The notes beneath the pieces were generated by a model, which had not been told where the DNA came from, ran no database searches, and saw only the letters and a program-made list of their open reading frames with translations. A stretch of DNA of 64,000 bases from Dictyostelium firmibasis (taxonomy: Eukaryota > Evosea > Eumycetozoa > Dictyosteliales > Dictyosteliaceae): positions 1 to 64,000 of the forward strand of contig CM069770.1 of the NCBI GenBank assembly GCA_036169595.1, given 5' to 3'. Positions within the stretch are counted from its first letter, which is position 1, and each line of letters begins with the position of its first letter. Positions 1-9,763 of the stretch are shown here, in pieces. The translations under genes were made by a program, and so were the position numbers.

Positions 1-3000
1 GTCCTTGTTTAATTTTATAATCCTTTTTAGTTATTGAATTTTTAATTTCTTTATAGTTGTCATTATCATTTTCAAACATTAAATAGCTGAACATGATAAC
101 ATAATAAGGAAATTTTTTACCATTATTTATAACATATGGAAGACTGGAACTTAATTTAAATAATTTACCATATTTTAAATTTGATCCTTGATTTTCATTT
201 GATGATGTTGATTTCGATTTTGATGTTAATGTTGATGTTAATGTTGATATTGATGTTGATGATAATGAATCTTCTTTTTCTTCATTTTCATCTTCAAATT
301 CATCTTCATCTTCATCTTCATCTTCATCTTCATCTTCATCTTCATCTTCATTTTCATCTTCATCTTCTTCTTCTTCTTCTTCATCTTCATCTTCATCATC
401 TTCATTTTCATTTTCATATTCACCATCATTATTTCTATTTATTGATTTAATAAATTGATTATTACTTGGTTTAAATAAAAATATAAAGTTTTCAACTGGA
501 ACACTTAAAAAACCATTAATATTTGATGTAAATTTAACATTTAATAACTCAAATATATCTCCATTAAGTTTTTCTTTATTTGGATAAATTGAACTAATTA
601 AACCTTGAAATAATTGTGTAATAAATTGTATACCAACTCTAATTGGTAATATCATTGGATGATATTGAAATGTTTCACCAGTTTTTGTTGATTTATATTC
701 TTGAATATATCTATGACCAATAAAATTTAAAGTGTTTGATAATTCTATCAATAAAAACTTATATGATTCTAACATTACATTTTGTAATCTATAAAATACT
801 GGTGTCTTAACTTGAATGAAATTTAATCTTGATAACATAAATGTTAAGAATATATTTGGTGATAATAAGAATGATTTAATTAATTTTGGACCAAAACGTA
901 ATTCAATTCTTGAAGTTATAATTTGATCTGATGAAGTTTTAAAATAATGTTTTAACATTAAATAACTCTTTAAAAAACCTTTTGGGATTTTAACAACTGA
1001 TTTACCAATGTTAATAACACCACCAATACTATCATTACCATTTTTATTAATAAATCCAAATTTAAGTGATGCTCTTTCAATTGTTTGACTTGAAAATCTT
1101 TTGAATGGACCACATTGGTCACTACCACTTAAACCTTTATATGATTTATCAACACCACCACCAGCTGTATTCATTTTTAATGGACCTTTTTTTGTTGAAT
1201 ATGCTTGACCTCTTGAAATATCAAATAATTCTTTTGAAATATCACTTTTAATTGAACGAATTGAACCAATTGATGTTAAATTACCTTCAGATTGTAAATA
1301 ACTTTCAACATTAATATTTGGAAATAATAATTTAAAAAATTGAAGTAATGATTCCTTTTCAAAGAATGTTGAAATTTTTACATCTGTAAAGTTATCAAGT
1401 TTTGTTAAGTTTTTATTTCCAATTTCAAATGCAAAATCCATATGACAATTACTTGGATTAATCGATATAATTCTACCTAATGATTCTATAGTTGAATTGA
1501 ATTTATTAGATTGATTACCAATCATACAATCATATCCTTCATCATTATAACAAGATATTAAATAATTTTTAACTTTTTCATCAATTATTTCGAATGGTGT
1601 AATAAATTCTTCATTATTATTATAATTATTATTATTTTCATTATCATTATTATAAATAATACCAGAAGATTTAAAGAATTTTGATTCAATAAAATCTCTA
1701 AACCTTGTTAAGTCATCTTTGTTATTATTGTTAACATCTTTTGAAATCATTTCTTTTACCAATTTAACTTGAGGTAATAATTTTCCAATATTATTATTTA
1801 AACAATCTTTACCAGTTATATTGAGTTTATCACCAAAACCATTAACAACAAACTTCATATTTAAAAATGATTGACCAGATATTCTTTGATATTCATTTTT
1901 AATTGGGTCAGATTTTTGAAATATAACATCTTTATATTTAAATATATGATATTTAATCAATTTACTAAATTTTTCAAGTTGATCACTGCCAATTGTAATA
2001 CTTGACATAATAATTTGATTATTTGAAACAGATTTTTTACAATCTTCATAATATAATAATTCTTTTGGAAGTGATGTTCCTCTATTGAAATTATTACTTG
2101 ATTGATAAACACATAAAAGTGATGGTGATAATATAAAGTTGAAAAATACTTCATTTATAAATTTTTCAATAAAACCAGTTTCTCTAATTAAACTTGATTT
2201 TAATTCAAACTTTGAATAATTAAACTTATTATTAATTTCTTCCCTTTTATTATCTTCTTCCTCCTCTTCTTCTTCTTCTTCTTCTTCTTCTTCTTCTCCT
2301 TCTTTGAAAAATTTCAAACCATAAATTGATTCAAGCTTTTCAATATGTTTTAAAGGTGATAATTCATTTGATTCATTTAAAATTTCAATTGATTTAAAAT
2401 AATCATCACTTGCATCTCCAACAAATTGATCGTATTCATCATTTAATTGTAATTTTAAAATATCTTTAATTGAAAGTTTATCATTACTATTGTAATATAT
2501 TAATTTTTTAATATGTTCTTTATCATTAAAAACTCCTTCTGAAACGTTATTTGAAATTAATATTGAAAACTTATTGGTTTTAACAATGGTTTCAATTCTT
2601 TCTTCTTCATCTTCTGCTTTTAAAAGGTATGGAAATAAAAAGAATAACTTTGATTTTGTATTACCAATTTCACCAATGTATAAGTATGCAGCTTCACCAT
2701 TTTTACTTTGAGTATGATTATGACAATCTTCATATTTCATATCAATATTTGGATTTTTTAATTGTTTTTGAACAATTGATGGTGCATAACTTAAACGGAT
2801 GTCAGAATTAATTTTTGATATATCTTGATCCTTAGAATAAACTGTTATTGAATCAATATCAATTGAAATTGATAAATTTTCAACATTAGACTCTTGAAGT
2901 TTTAATCTATAACGTTTTAAAGCTTTATTAGCATAACCACCATCACCATCACCATTTTCATTTGAAATACTATGACCAGTTAAAAGTAATCTTGCTTTTA

Positions 3001-4255
3001 CCAATGGATTATTATAGTGATAATATAATGCAAGAAATATTTCAGGTGATAATACTTGAGAATTATTATCAATTGGAGAACCACCCAAATTAATTATATC
3101 AACCTTTTTATTGAACATAACGTCTAAAATCTTATTTTTTATCAAGTCTCTTTTATCATCTTGAATAACTTTACCAATTATTCGATATTTACGAATATTA
3201 AAGTGTCTTCCAGCTTTTAATTGATTATTGACACTATTAACTCTTGGAAAATTACTTGGAATTTTTGAACTATGGCTTTGATTACCAATAATTACTTTTT
3301 CAGTGAAATTGAATTGTAGGTTTGAAGATTCTTCAATACTTTCGTCACTACTAAACTCTTCATTATCACTTAAATCACTATCAGTAAAATCATTATCACT
3401 GGAATCATTATCACCATCATCACCATAGCAAGAACCATTACCATTACCATTACCATCAATATCACTATCACCATTACCATTACCATTACCATCAATATCA
3501 CTATCAACATTACCATTATCAGGACCATTCCAACAACCATTAACATCACCGTCATCAGAACCATTATCATAACCATTACCATTACCATTACTATTACCAT
3601 TACCATTACCATTAATATTACCATTAACATTAACATTAACATTACCATTAACATTACCATTACCATTACCATTACCATTACCATTACCATTACCATTACC
3701 ATTACCATTACCATTACCATTACCATTACCATTACCATTACCATTACCATTACCATTACCATTACCATTAACATTACCATTACCATTACCAGAACCAGAA
3801 CCAGAACCATTACCATCACTAAAACAATCACCATCACCAAAACCATCACCAAAACCATCACCAAAACCATTACCAAAACCATTACCATCATCAGAACCAA
3901 TACCATCACCAGAACCATCAACATCACTTGAATTATTAACACTAACATTAACATTACCATAAACATTACCATCATAATTATCTTCATAATTATAATCTTC
4001 TGGACCATATTCCAAACCATAATCAACATTTTCAACTTTTGGAGGAGAAAGAGTAATTGGTTCAATTAAAACAATTGGGTTAATAAAATTTAATAATGGA
4101 TTTTTTTCTTCAAAATCACCATCATCAATAATTTCAGACTTAATCTTATTTGAATAATTTCCAGTTTTACCCTTAAATCTCTTTCTAATTGAATAGAAAT
4201 TAGCTGTTGTTCTTTCAACACTTGACTTTGTTCTTTTTGAAATAAATTTAGACAT
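1..4255 (-). CDS. Large low-complexity host protein, N-terminal part (runs off window)
   Basis: The minus-strand frame that starts at the ATG at 4255 stays open to base 1, giving at least 1,418 codons; the C-terminus lies beyond the window. The first ~35 residues are basic (MSKFISKRTKSS..., then RKRFKGK), which could be a nuclear signal. Residues ~100-280 are Gly/Asn/Asp repeats made from GGTAAT-type hexamers, there is a poly-Glu run near residue 655, and an Asp/Glu run at about 1280-1330. Between these lies ordinary-complexity sequence (for example GRHFNIRKYRIIGKVIQDD near residue 345), so most of it should fold. I do not recognise the family and assign no function. The start is favoured because the sequence upstream (4256 on) is pure AT-rich intergenic DNA. 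Homopolymer and acidic runs are normal for Dictyostelium proteins. No intron is needed to keep the frame open. Confidence 0.8.
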   Translation of the reverse strand, partial: MSKFISKRTKSSVERTTANFYSIRKRFKGKTGNYSNKIKSEIIDDGDFEEKNPLLNFINPIVLIEPITLSPPKVENVDYGLEYGPEDYNYEDNYDGNVYGNVNVSVNNSSDVDGSGDGIGSDDGNGFGNGFGDGFGDGFGDGDCFSDGNGSGSGSGNGNGNVNGNGNGNGNGNGNGNGNGNGNGNGNGNGNGNGNGNGNGNVNGNVNVNVNGNINGNGNGNSNGNGNGYDNGSDDGDVNGCWNGPDNGNVDSDIDGNGNGNGDSDIDGNGNGNGSCYGDDGDNDSSDNDFTDSDLSDNEEFSSDESIEESSNLQFNFTEKVIIGNQSHSSKIPSNFPRVNSVNNQLKAGRHFNIRKYRIIGKVIQDDKRDLIKNKILDVMFNKKVDIINLGGSPIDNNSQVLSPEIFLALYYHYNNPLVKARLLLTGHSISNENGDGDGGYANKALKRYRLKLQESNVENLSISIDIDSITVYSKDQDISKINSDIRLSYAPSIVQKQLKNPNIDMKYEDCHNHTQSKNGEAAYLYIGEIGNTKSKLFFLFPYLLKAEDEEERIETIVKTNKFSILISNNVSEGVFNDKEHIKKLIYYNSNDKLSIKDILKLQLNDEYDQFVGDASDDYFKSIEILNESNELSPLKHIEKLESIYGLKFFKEGEEEEEEEEEEEEEEDNKREEINNKFNYSKFELKSSLIRETGFIEKFINEVFFNFILSPSLLCVYQSSNNFNRGTSLPKELLYYEDCKKSVSNNQIIMSSITIGSDQLEKFSKLIKYHIFKYKDVIFQKSDPIKNEYQRISGQSFLNMKFVVNGFGDKLNITGKDCLNNNIGKLLPQVKLVKEMISKDVNNNNKDDLTRFRDFIESKFFKSSGIIYNNDNENNNNYNNNEEFITPFEIIDEKVKNYLISCYNDEGYDCMIGNQSNKFNSTIESLGRIISINPSNCHMDFAFEIGNKNLTKLDNFTDVKISTFFEKESLLQFFKLLFPNINVESYLQSEGNLTSIGSIRSIKSDISKELFDISRGQAYSTKKGPLKMNTAGGGVDKSYKGLSGSDQCGPFKRFSSQTIERASLKFGFINKNGNDSIGGVINIGKSVVKIPKGFLKSYLMLKHYFKTSSDQIITSRIELRFGPKLIKSFLLSPNIFLTFMLSRLNFIQVKTPVFYRLQNVMLESYKFLLIELSNTLNFIGHRYIQEYKSTKTGETFQYHPMILPIRVGIQFITQLFQGLISSIYPNKEKLNGDIFELLNVKFTSNINGFLSVPVENFIFLFKPSNNQFIKSINRNNDGEYENENEDDEDEDEEEEEEDEDENEDEDEDEDEDEDEDEDEFEDENEEKEDSLSSTSISTLTSTLTSKSKSTSSNENQGSNLKYGKLFKLSSSLPYVINNGKKFPYYVIMFSYLMFENDNDNYKEIKNSITKKDYKIKQG
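3420..3960. repeat. GGTAAT hexamer array inside the large gene
   Basis: On the + strand this reads as ACCATT/ATTACC units, most regular at 3,590-3,785, with CCATCA and CAGAAC variants on both sides. In the gene frame it encodes Gly-Asn dipeptides. Such an array is expected to vary in length between strains. Confidence 0.9.
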
Positions 4256-5290
4256 CTATAAATTTAAAATTATATGTTGTTAATATTTTTAATATTTTAA
4301 TATTTTAATAATATTTTAATAATATAAAATAATTACAGTTAATTTTTTAATAATAATTATAAAAAAATTATTAAATAATTATTAAAATTGATAAAATTAT
4401 AATTTTTAAAGATTATCTACAAATAATTTGTTTTGATGTTAATTATAAAAAGTTTTTATGAAAAATGAAAAAAAAAAAAAAAATTGAAATTTTTATAAAA
4501 AAAATTTGAAATTTTATCAAAAAAAAATTAAATTTAAAAAATTTAATTCGAAAAAAATAAAATTTTTTTTATATGGGCGCGCGAAATTTTTATATGTAAA
4601 AATTAATTATAATAATATCTTTATTATTTTAATAGCTAATTAAATTCTGTAAAATGCAATCTATTTGAAATTAAATTATCTATCTATTTATATTTTTAAA
4701 AAGTAAAATTTAATAACTTTCGGAAACTTAGCTAGTTCTCCCATAATAAAATTTCTCATATAAAATTTCTCATATAAAATTTGATTTTTTTTACCATTTT
4801 TTACCAAATATTATTTTATTTCTGTTTATTCTCCATTCATATAATTATTAATATATATTATAAAAATGTGGCCTATCTATTATATATTAATATATTTAGA
4901 ACTTAAATTGAACTATAAATATTAATTTTATTACTTATTTTTTTTGGAGGTTTGTATTATAAACCTAAAAAGTAAAATGATAATTAATTTTTTATTTAAA
5001 GTTCAATTATAATATATATATACTAATTAATTACAAAATAGGCCACATTTTTATTTAATATATTTGCTTTTATATTTAGATAATAAATAAAAAACTTATT
5101 GTCTTTTTTCTAACTTGCTATAAAATTTTCAAAATTTTCAAAATCTTCGTACTATTCCTAGAAATATATAATTTTTAAATTTAGTAATTTAAACTTTATA
5201 TTATATAACTTAAATCACTTTACACAAATCTAATATTAATTACTTTTTAAAGATAACATCATTATAAAACCTCTTGTCTCTCAGAAACTT
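4256..5290. repeat. AT-rich intergenic DNA with first copy of ~560-bp tandem repeat
   Basis: After a plain AT-rich stretch upstream of the large gene (4256-4720), a unit of about 560 bp begins near 4,725. It contains AAAATGTGGCC near 4,865 and the reverse complement of the same motif near 5,040, on two imperfect inverted arms of roughly 80 bp separated by ~100 bp. I see no gene. Confidence 0.65.
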
Positions 5291-6000
5291 GGCTGGTGCC
5301 ACCCATATTAAATTTTCTCATATAAATTTTCTCATATTAATTTTTTTTTTTTTACCATTTTCTACTAAATATTATTTTATTTCCATATATTCACCATTCA
5401 TAAAACTATGAATAAATATTATAAAAATGTGGCCTGTCTATTATATATTGATATATTTCAAACTTAAATTGATCTATAAATATTAATTTTATTACTTTTT
5501 TTTTTTGGAGGTTTGCAATATAAACCTAAAAAGTAAAATCATATTTAATTTTTTATTTAAAGTCCAATTATAATATAAATATACTAATTAATTACAAAAT
5601 AGGCCACATTTTTATTAAATATACTTGTTTTTACTTTTGGATAACAAATAAAATATTTATTTGATTTTTTCTAACTTGCTATAAAATTTTAAAATTTTTT
5701 GAAAATTTCCTAAAAAGGTATAATTTTTAATTTACTAAATTCTACTAAATATTATATAACTTATATAAATCATTATAAAATCACTTTATACACCTCTACT
5801 ATTGATTACTTCTTAAAAATAACATCATTATAAAACTTTGTATTTCCTTATATGATATTTACACTTTTGAAATAGAGGACCTCAACTTTTTAAAATTAAT
5901 TTCTACACAACTCTAATAACCTCATTTATTATTTATTTATTAATAACTAAACACGCTCTAGGACATATTTTGATTTATATGTAGAATAAAAGACACAGAG
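5281..6000. repeat. Second, diverged copy of the ~560-bp tandem repeat and AT-rich spacer
   Basis: The sequence from about 5,281 to 5,830 repeats 4,725-5,275 with many substitutions. It has the same order of parts: ACTTGGCTGGTGCC versus ACTTAGCTAGTTCTCC, the AAAATGTGGCC motif near 5,425, the TTTGGAGGTTTG box, then the inverted motif near 5,598. The divergence suggests an old duplication. 5,830-6,000 holds nothing I recognise. Confidence 0.65.
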
Positions 6001-6069
6001 ACCCTGTCTCTGTGCAAAAAGTCTCTTTGCCCACCTCTTATCCTGTCTCTGCCAGAACATCGAGTCACC

Positions 6070-6690
6070 CCTTCAAAAAAGGGACTCTCTCCTCAAAAAA
6101 TAAGGACTCTCTCCTCAAAAAATAGGGACTCTCTCCTCAAAAAATAGGGACTCTCTCCTCAAAAAAAAGAGACTCTCTCCTAAAAAAAAGGGACTCTCTC
6201 CTCAAAAAAAGAGACTCTCTCCTCAAAAAAAAGAGACTCTCTCCTCAAAAAAAGAGACTCTCTCCTCAAAAAAAGAGACCCTCTCCTCAAAAAAAGGGAC
6301 TCTCTCTTCAAAAAAAGAGACTCTCTCTTCAAAAAATAGGGACTCTCTCTTCAAAAAAAGGGACTCTCTCCTAAAAAAAAAAGAGACTCTCTCCTCAAAA
6401 AAAGGGACTCTCTCCTAAAAAAAAAAGAGAATCTCTCTTCAAAAAAAGGGACTCTCTCATCAAAAAAAAGAAACTCTCTCCTCAAAAAAAAATTACTCTC
6501 CACTCAAAAAAAAGGGACTCTCTCCTAAAAAATAGAGACCCTCTCCTCAAAAAAAAGAGACTCTCTCTTCAAAAAAAATATGATCCTCTCCTTAAAAAAA
6601 GGGACTCTCTCCTTAAAAAAATATGACTCTCTCCTTAAAAAAAAAGAGACTCTCTCCTTAAAAAAAAAAAAAAAAAAAAGAGACTTCAAA
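6070..6690. repeat. Minisatellite, ~20-bp unit GGGACTCTCTCCTCAAAAAA
   Basis: About thirty head-to-tail units of 19-24 bp run from 6,070 to 6,690. The GACTCTCTCC core is constant and the A-run varies between 5 and 9, with GGG/GAG and CTC/CTT/CTA variants. The last units degrade into a poly-A run near 6,660-6,680. The preceding 5,985-6,065 holds related CTGTCTCTG words, including a short palindrome AGAGACCCTGTCTCT. No coding frame is supported. Confidence 0.9.
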
Positions 6691-6734
6691 AAAAAAAATC
6701 ATTTTTAAAATAAACTAACATTTTATTTATTATT

Positions 6735-7157
6735 TTATTTTAAATGACCTATTGAAATTGCATTTAAATTTCCATCTTTTTTATAACATACTAAACTTGT
6801 TGATTTTGATGATATAAATATATAATTTGTATTAATTTTATATCTATAATAACAATTTGAAAAAAATTTATCAAAATTTATCGAAATTAAATTATTTCCT
6901 TTTAAAATTTCATTTGAAAAATGAAAAATATTTGAATAACCTTTTAAGAATAATCGTTGTTTTGAATACATATAATTACTTAAAATATTTTTAAATTTTT
7001 GATTATTAAACTCTTTGATTTCTGATATTTAAATTTCTTTAATTTTTTTAAAGAATTTTGAATCTAAACCATGATATTCATAAGTTTCTTTGTTAAAATT
7101 ATCATCAAATTTTGATCTATCTCTAATTTCATATCGACAAATATAATCATAATCCAT
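6735..7157 (-). pseudogene. Small host-type ORF interrupted by one stop
   Basis: Reading the minus strand from the ATG at 7157 gives MDYDYICRYEIRD..., and the frame runs 140 codons to the stop at 6735. It is interrupted by one in-frame TAA at 7031-7029, after codon 42; the downstream part has several aromatic- and Asn/Lys-rich stretches (for example YSNIFHFSNEILKGNN). I do not recognise the family. Either the stop marks a pseudogene, or this is the 3' part of a spliced gene whose exon structure I cannot see. A partial duplicate of the 3' end lies at 9,410-9,572. Confidence 0.5.
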
Positions 7158-7480
7158 TTAAGTAAGAATGATGATATTGAAATCATTGAATTTAAAATGA
7201 ATTTACCAATTTGTAATTTACTATTTTCATCATTACAACTATCATTATCATCATTATCATCATTATCATTACAATATTTTCTAACATTATAATCAATAAT
7301 TAAATTTATTAACTAAATAAGGTATGTCATAAATAGGTCAAATAAAGAAGTTACATTTTATCCAAAAAAGGAAATTTCTATAAAAGGAAGTTAAAATAAT
7401 TAATATATTTAAATCAAAGATCTAAGATCTAATTATTTGTCAATCTCAAAGGAGGGGTGTCATAAATCGGTCAAATAAAG
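7158..7480. other. AT-rich spacer, nothing recognised
   Basis: There is a short ATC-rich microsatellite at 7,240-7,275 (TCATTATCA units), and AT-rich sequence with the phrase GGTGTCATAAATCGGTCAAATAAAG near 7,456 partly repeating 7,325-7,345. No gene is supported. Confidence 0.5.
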
Positions 7481-7489
7481 AAATTAAAA

Positions 7490-8560
7490 TATTAAAAAAA
7501 TATTTTGGGATTACTGAATATTTAATATGGGAAAAAATTATTTTATATGGAAAAAAATTTAAAATTCCATTTTTTACTAAATCATTATATTTACTATATC
7601 AATTTCAATTTTACACTTTCAAACTTATAATATTGAAAATGTGGCCCGTTTTACATAATTTTTATTGACAAAATCATTTTTCAATATAGAGTAAATAAAA
7701 AAATAATCTTTTACCAACTTAATATTTAATATGGGAAAAAAAAAATTTTAATGTGCCAAAAAATTTAAATTCTATTTTTTACTAAATCATTATGTTAGCT
7801 ATACTAGTTTTAATTTTACATATTCAAACTTTTAATAATTAAAATGTGGCCTGTTTTACACTATTCTTATTTACAAAATCATTTTTTAATGTGAACTAAA
7901 TAAAAAAACAATCTTTTACAAACTAAATATTTAATATGGATTTTTTTTTTTTTACTATAGGAAAAAAAAAATGATTCCATTTTTTACTAAAGCATATTCT
8001 TTGCTCTATTAATTTATATTTAAACATCTAAAACTTATAAAAATAAAAATGTGGCCTATTTTGCACAATTCTTATTTACAAATTATATTTTGCATTTTGA
8101 ATAATAAAAAAAACTTAATTTTACAAACTAAAAATTAATATGGAAAAAATCTAAAATTCCAATTTTTACTAAATCATTATCTTTACTCAAATAATTTTAT
8201 TTTTACATATTCAAACTTAAAATAATAAAAATGTGGCCTATTTTACACTATTCTTATTTACAAAATCATTTTTCAATATGAACTCAATAAAAAAACAATC
8301 TTTTACAAACTAAATATTTAATATGGGTTTTTTTTTTTTTTAATATGGGGAAAAAAAAAATTCCATTTTTTAATTATTCATACTCTTTGCTCTATTAATT
8401 TGAATTTTAAATTCTAAATCTTATAAAAATAAAAATGTGGCCTATTTTACATAATCCTTATTAACAAATTATATTTTGCATTTTGAATAAAAAAAAAAAC
8501 TCAATTTTACAAACTAAAAATTAATATGGAAAAATATGAAAAAAATTGAAAAAGAATGAT
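7490..8560. repeat. ~200-bp tandem repeat family marked by AAAATGTGGCC
   Basis: Five diverged units of about 200 bp follow each other. Each has AAAATGTGGCC followed by a CGTTTTACA or CTATTTTAC word (near 7,638, 7,841, 8,047, 8,228 and 8,433), TTCATTTTTTACTAAATCATTAT-like spacers and a TTAATATGG word. The marker word is the one found in the 4.7-5.7 kb repeat, so the two arrays share an ancestor. No coding potential is seen. Confidence 0.75.
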
Positions 8561-8647
8561 AAAAAAAATTGTTGAAACTTCATTTTAAACAATACTTATA
8601 ATACTAAATATACCTTAATTCGTTATGAATTTGATGAATTTGATATT

Positions 8648-8686
<39 letters not shown>

Positions 8687-8934
8687 AGTAAGTAAAAAAA
8701 AAAGTTTTTAATTTGACCCTGGGAAAAAATTTTAAAAAATGAAACTCGTCCAATCTTAATAAAAATTTAGATTGTATGTAAAGAATTAACGTACGTCAAA
8801 ATTATAATACATAAAATCCAAAATACTCCTCCAATTTATACCCCCCGATGTCTCTTATCCTGTCTCTAAACCTGACCTAGAGCATCGTTTGTGTCTATTA
8901 AATTCATTTTGGAAATTCATGGGTCAAAAAAAAA
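8561..8934. other. AT-rich spacer with poly-A tract
   Basis: It contains a long poly-A tract (about 8,655-8,685) and a CTTATCCTGTCTCT word (8,855) that also occurs at 6,040, upstream of the minisatellite. I see no gene. Confidence 0.45.
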
Positions 8935-8969
8935 GGGCAGGTACTCGCCACGAAAGCGAATACCTGCCC
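8935..8969. repeat. GC-rich hairpin 1 (GGGCAGGTA ... TACCTGCCC)
   Basis: A near-perfect inverted repeat: GGGCAGGTA pairs with TACCTGCCC and the stem continues through TCGC/GCGA around a small CACGAAA loop. It is embedded in poly-A. Its GC content stands out against the neighbourhood. Confidence 0.7.
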
Positions 8970-9046
8970 TGAAAAAAAAAAAAAAAAAAAAAAATCCCTC
9001 CCAAAACGAGAATCGATGTCTGAACCTAAAAAAATGCAAAAAAAAA

Positions 9047-9082
9047 GGGCAGGTAATCGTCTATAAAAGCGAAAACCTGCCC
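9047..9082. repeat. GC-rich hairpin 2 (GGGCAGGT ... ACCTGCCC)
   Basis: A second copy of the same hairpin ~112 bp downstream. The outer GGGCAGGT/ACCTGCCC stem is kept but the loop side has changed, and it is again flanked by A-runs. Conservation of the stem with a changed loop argues for structure, or for copying by a mobile sequence. Confidence 0.7.
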
Positions 9083-9409
9083 TAATTTTTTGAAAAAAAG
9101 ACCCTCCCACATACACTGATTATGAAAAAAAAAAAAAAACCCTCCCCTTATGCATACTAATTTTGAAAAAAAAAAAAAAATCCCCTCCTCTACGTGCACT
9201 AATTTTGAAAAAAAAAAAAAAAATATCCCCTCCTATAGAAAATATGGGAAAAAAAAAAAAAAAAAGGAAGGTCTCCCCCCTCCATGTTGAAAAAAAAAAA
9301 AAGAGTATGGTTCCCCTAACAAAAGATTATCGTCATTTGACATCCTATTCATCAAAACACCTTACCAACAAGAAAGAACTAATGGAAAAGCCTCAACCCC
9401 TCGTAAAAA
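9083..9409. repeat. Poly-A-separated C-rich units
   Basis: Loose tandem units of ~50-60 bp: a run of A, then CCCTCCC/TCCCCTCC words, then TACACTGATTATG or TGCACTAATTTTG. They decay toward 9,300. The open frames across it are Lys-rich translations of the A-runs, so I call no gene. Confidence 0.6.
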
Positions 9410-9572
9410 AAAGAGACTTCAAAAAAAAAATCATTTTTAAAATAAAAAAACATTTTATTTATTATTTTATTTTAAATGACCTATTTAAATTGCATTTAAA
9501 TTTCCATCTTTTTTATAACATACTAAACTTGTTGATTTTGATGATATAAATATATAATTTGTATCAATTTTT
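9410..9572. repeat. Partial duplicate of 6,680-6,840
   Basis: The sequence from AGAGACTTCAAAAAAA through the end of the small pseudogene (TTTTAAATGACCTATT... to TATAATTTGTAT) repeats 6,680-6,840 with few changes. It stops abruptly where transposon-end sequence begins at 9,573. Confidence 0.8.
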
Positions 9573-9626
9573 ATGAGACCCCACTTAACACTGTGTAAAA
9601 ACCCACCGAGAAGATAATTTGCAGTG
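9573..9626 (-). mobile_element. Isolated end of CACTG-type DNA transposon
   Basis: The reverse complement begins CACTGCAAATTATCTTCTC and continues to the TAAGTGGGGTCTCATAAAAA words. It matches the left end of the element at 45,867 over about 60 bp with a few changes. Only this terminal piece is present. Confidence 0.75.
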
Positions 9627-9763
9627 TAAACACAATATTTTAGTATTGAATATCTTTATATTTCCAATTATTTCCCACAACCGATTCACTATAAAAATAC
9701 TTTTTGAAATAGTTTTATTTTGCGAAATATTATTTTCTTTATTTTTTGAGGCTTTTCCAGTAG
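9627..9763. mobile_element. Isolated end of a second CACTG-type transposon
   Basis: It ends GAGGCTTTTCCAGTA, close to the CAGGCTTTTCCAGTG right end of the element at 44,186-55,177, and is preceded by the same kind of TTTTGCGAAATATT sequence. The end abuts the stop codon of the deaminase-like ORF. Confidence 0.6.

Noticed and set aside
3370-4065. 231-codon minus-strand ORF of Met/Val/Leu repeats
   Set aside because: It is the out-of-frame reading of the GGTAAT array in the large gene, whose true frame encodes Gly/Asn.
6070-6690. Possible CRISPR array
   Set aside because: Units follow each other directly with no unique spacers, and the context is eukaryotic; it is a minisatellite.
9163-9549. 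128-codon Lys-rich ORF
   Set aside because: Poly-A runs in frame followed by the duplicated tail of the small pseudogene in the wrong strand; not a gene.
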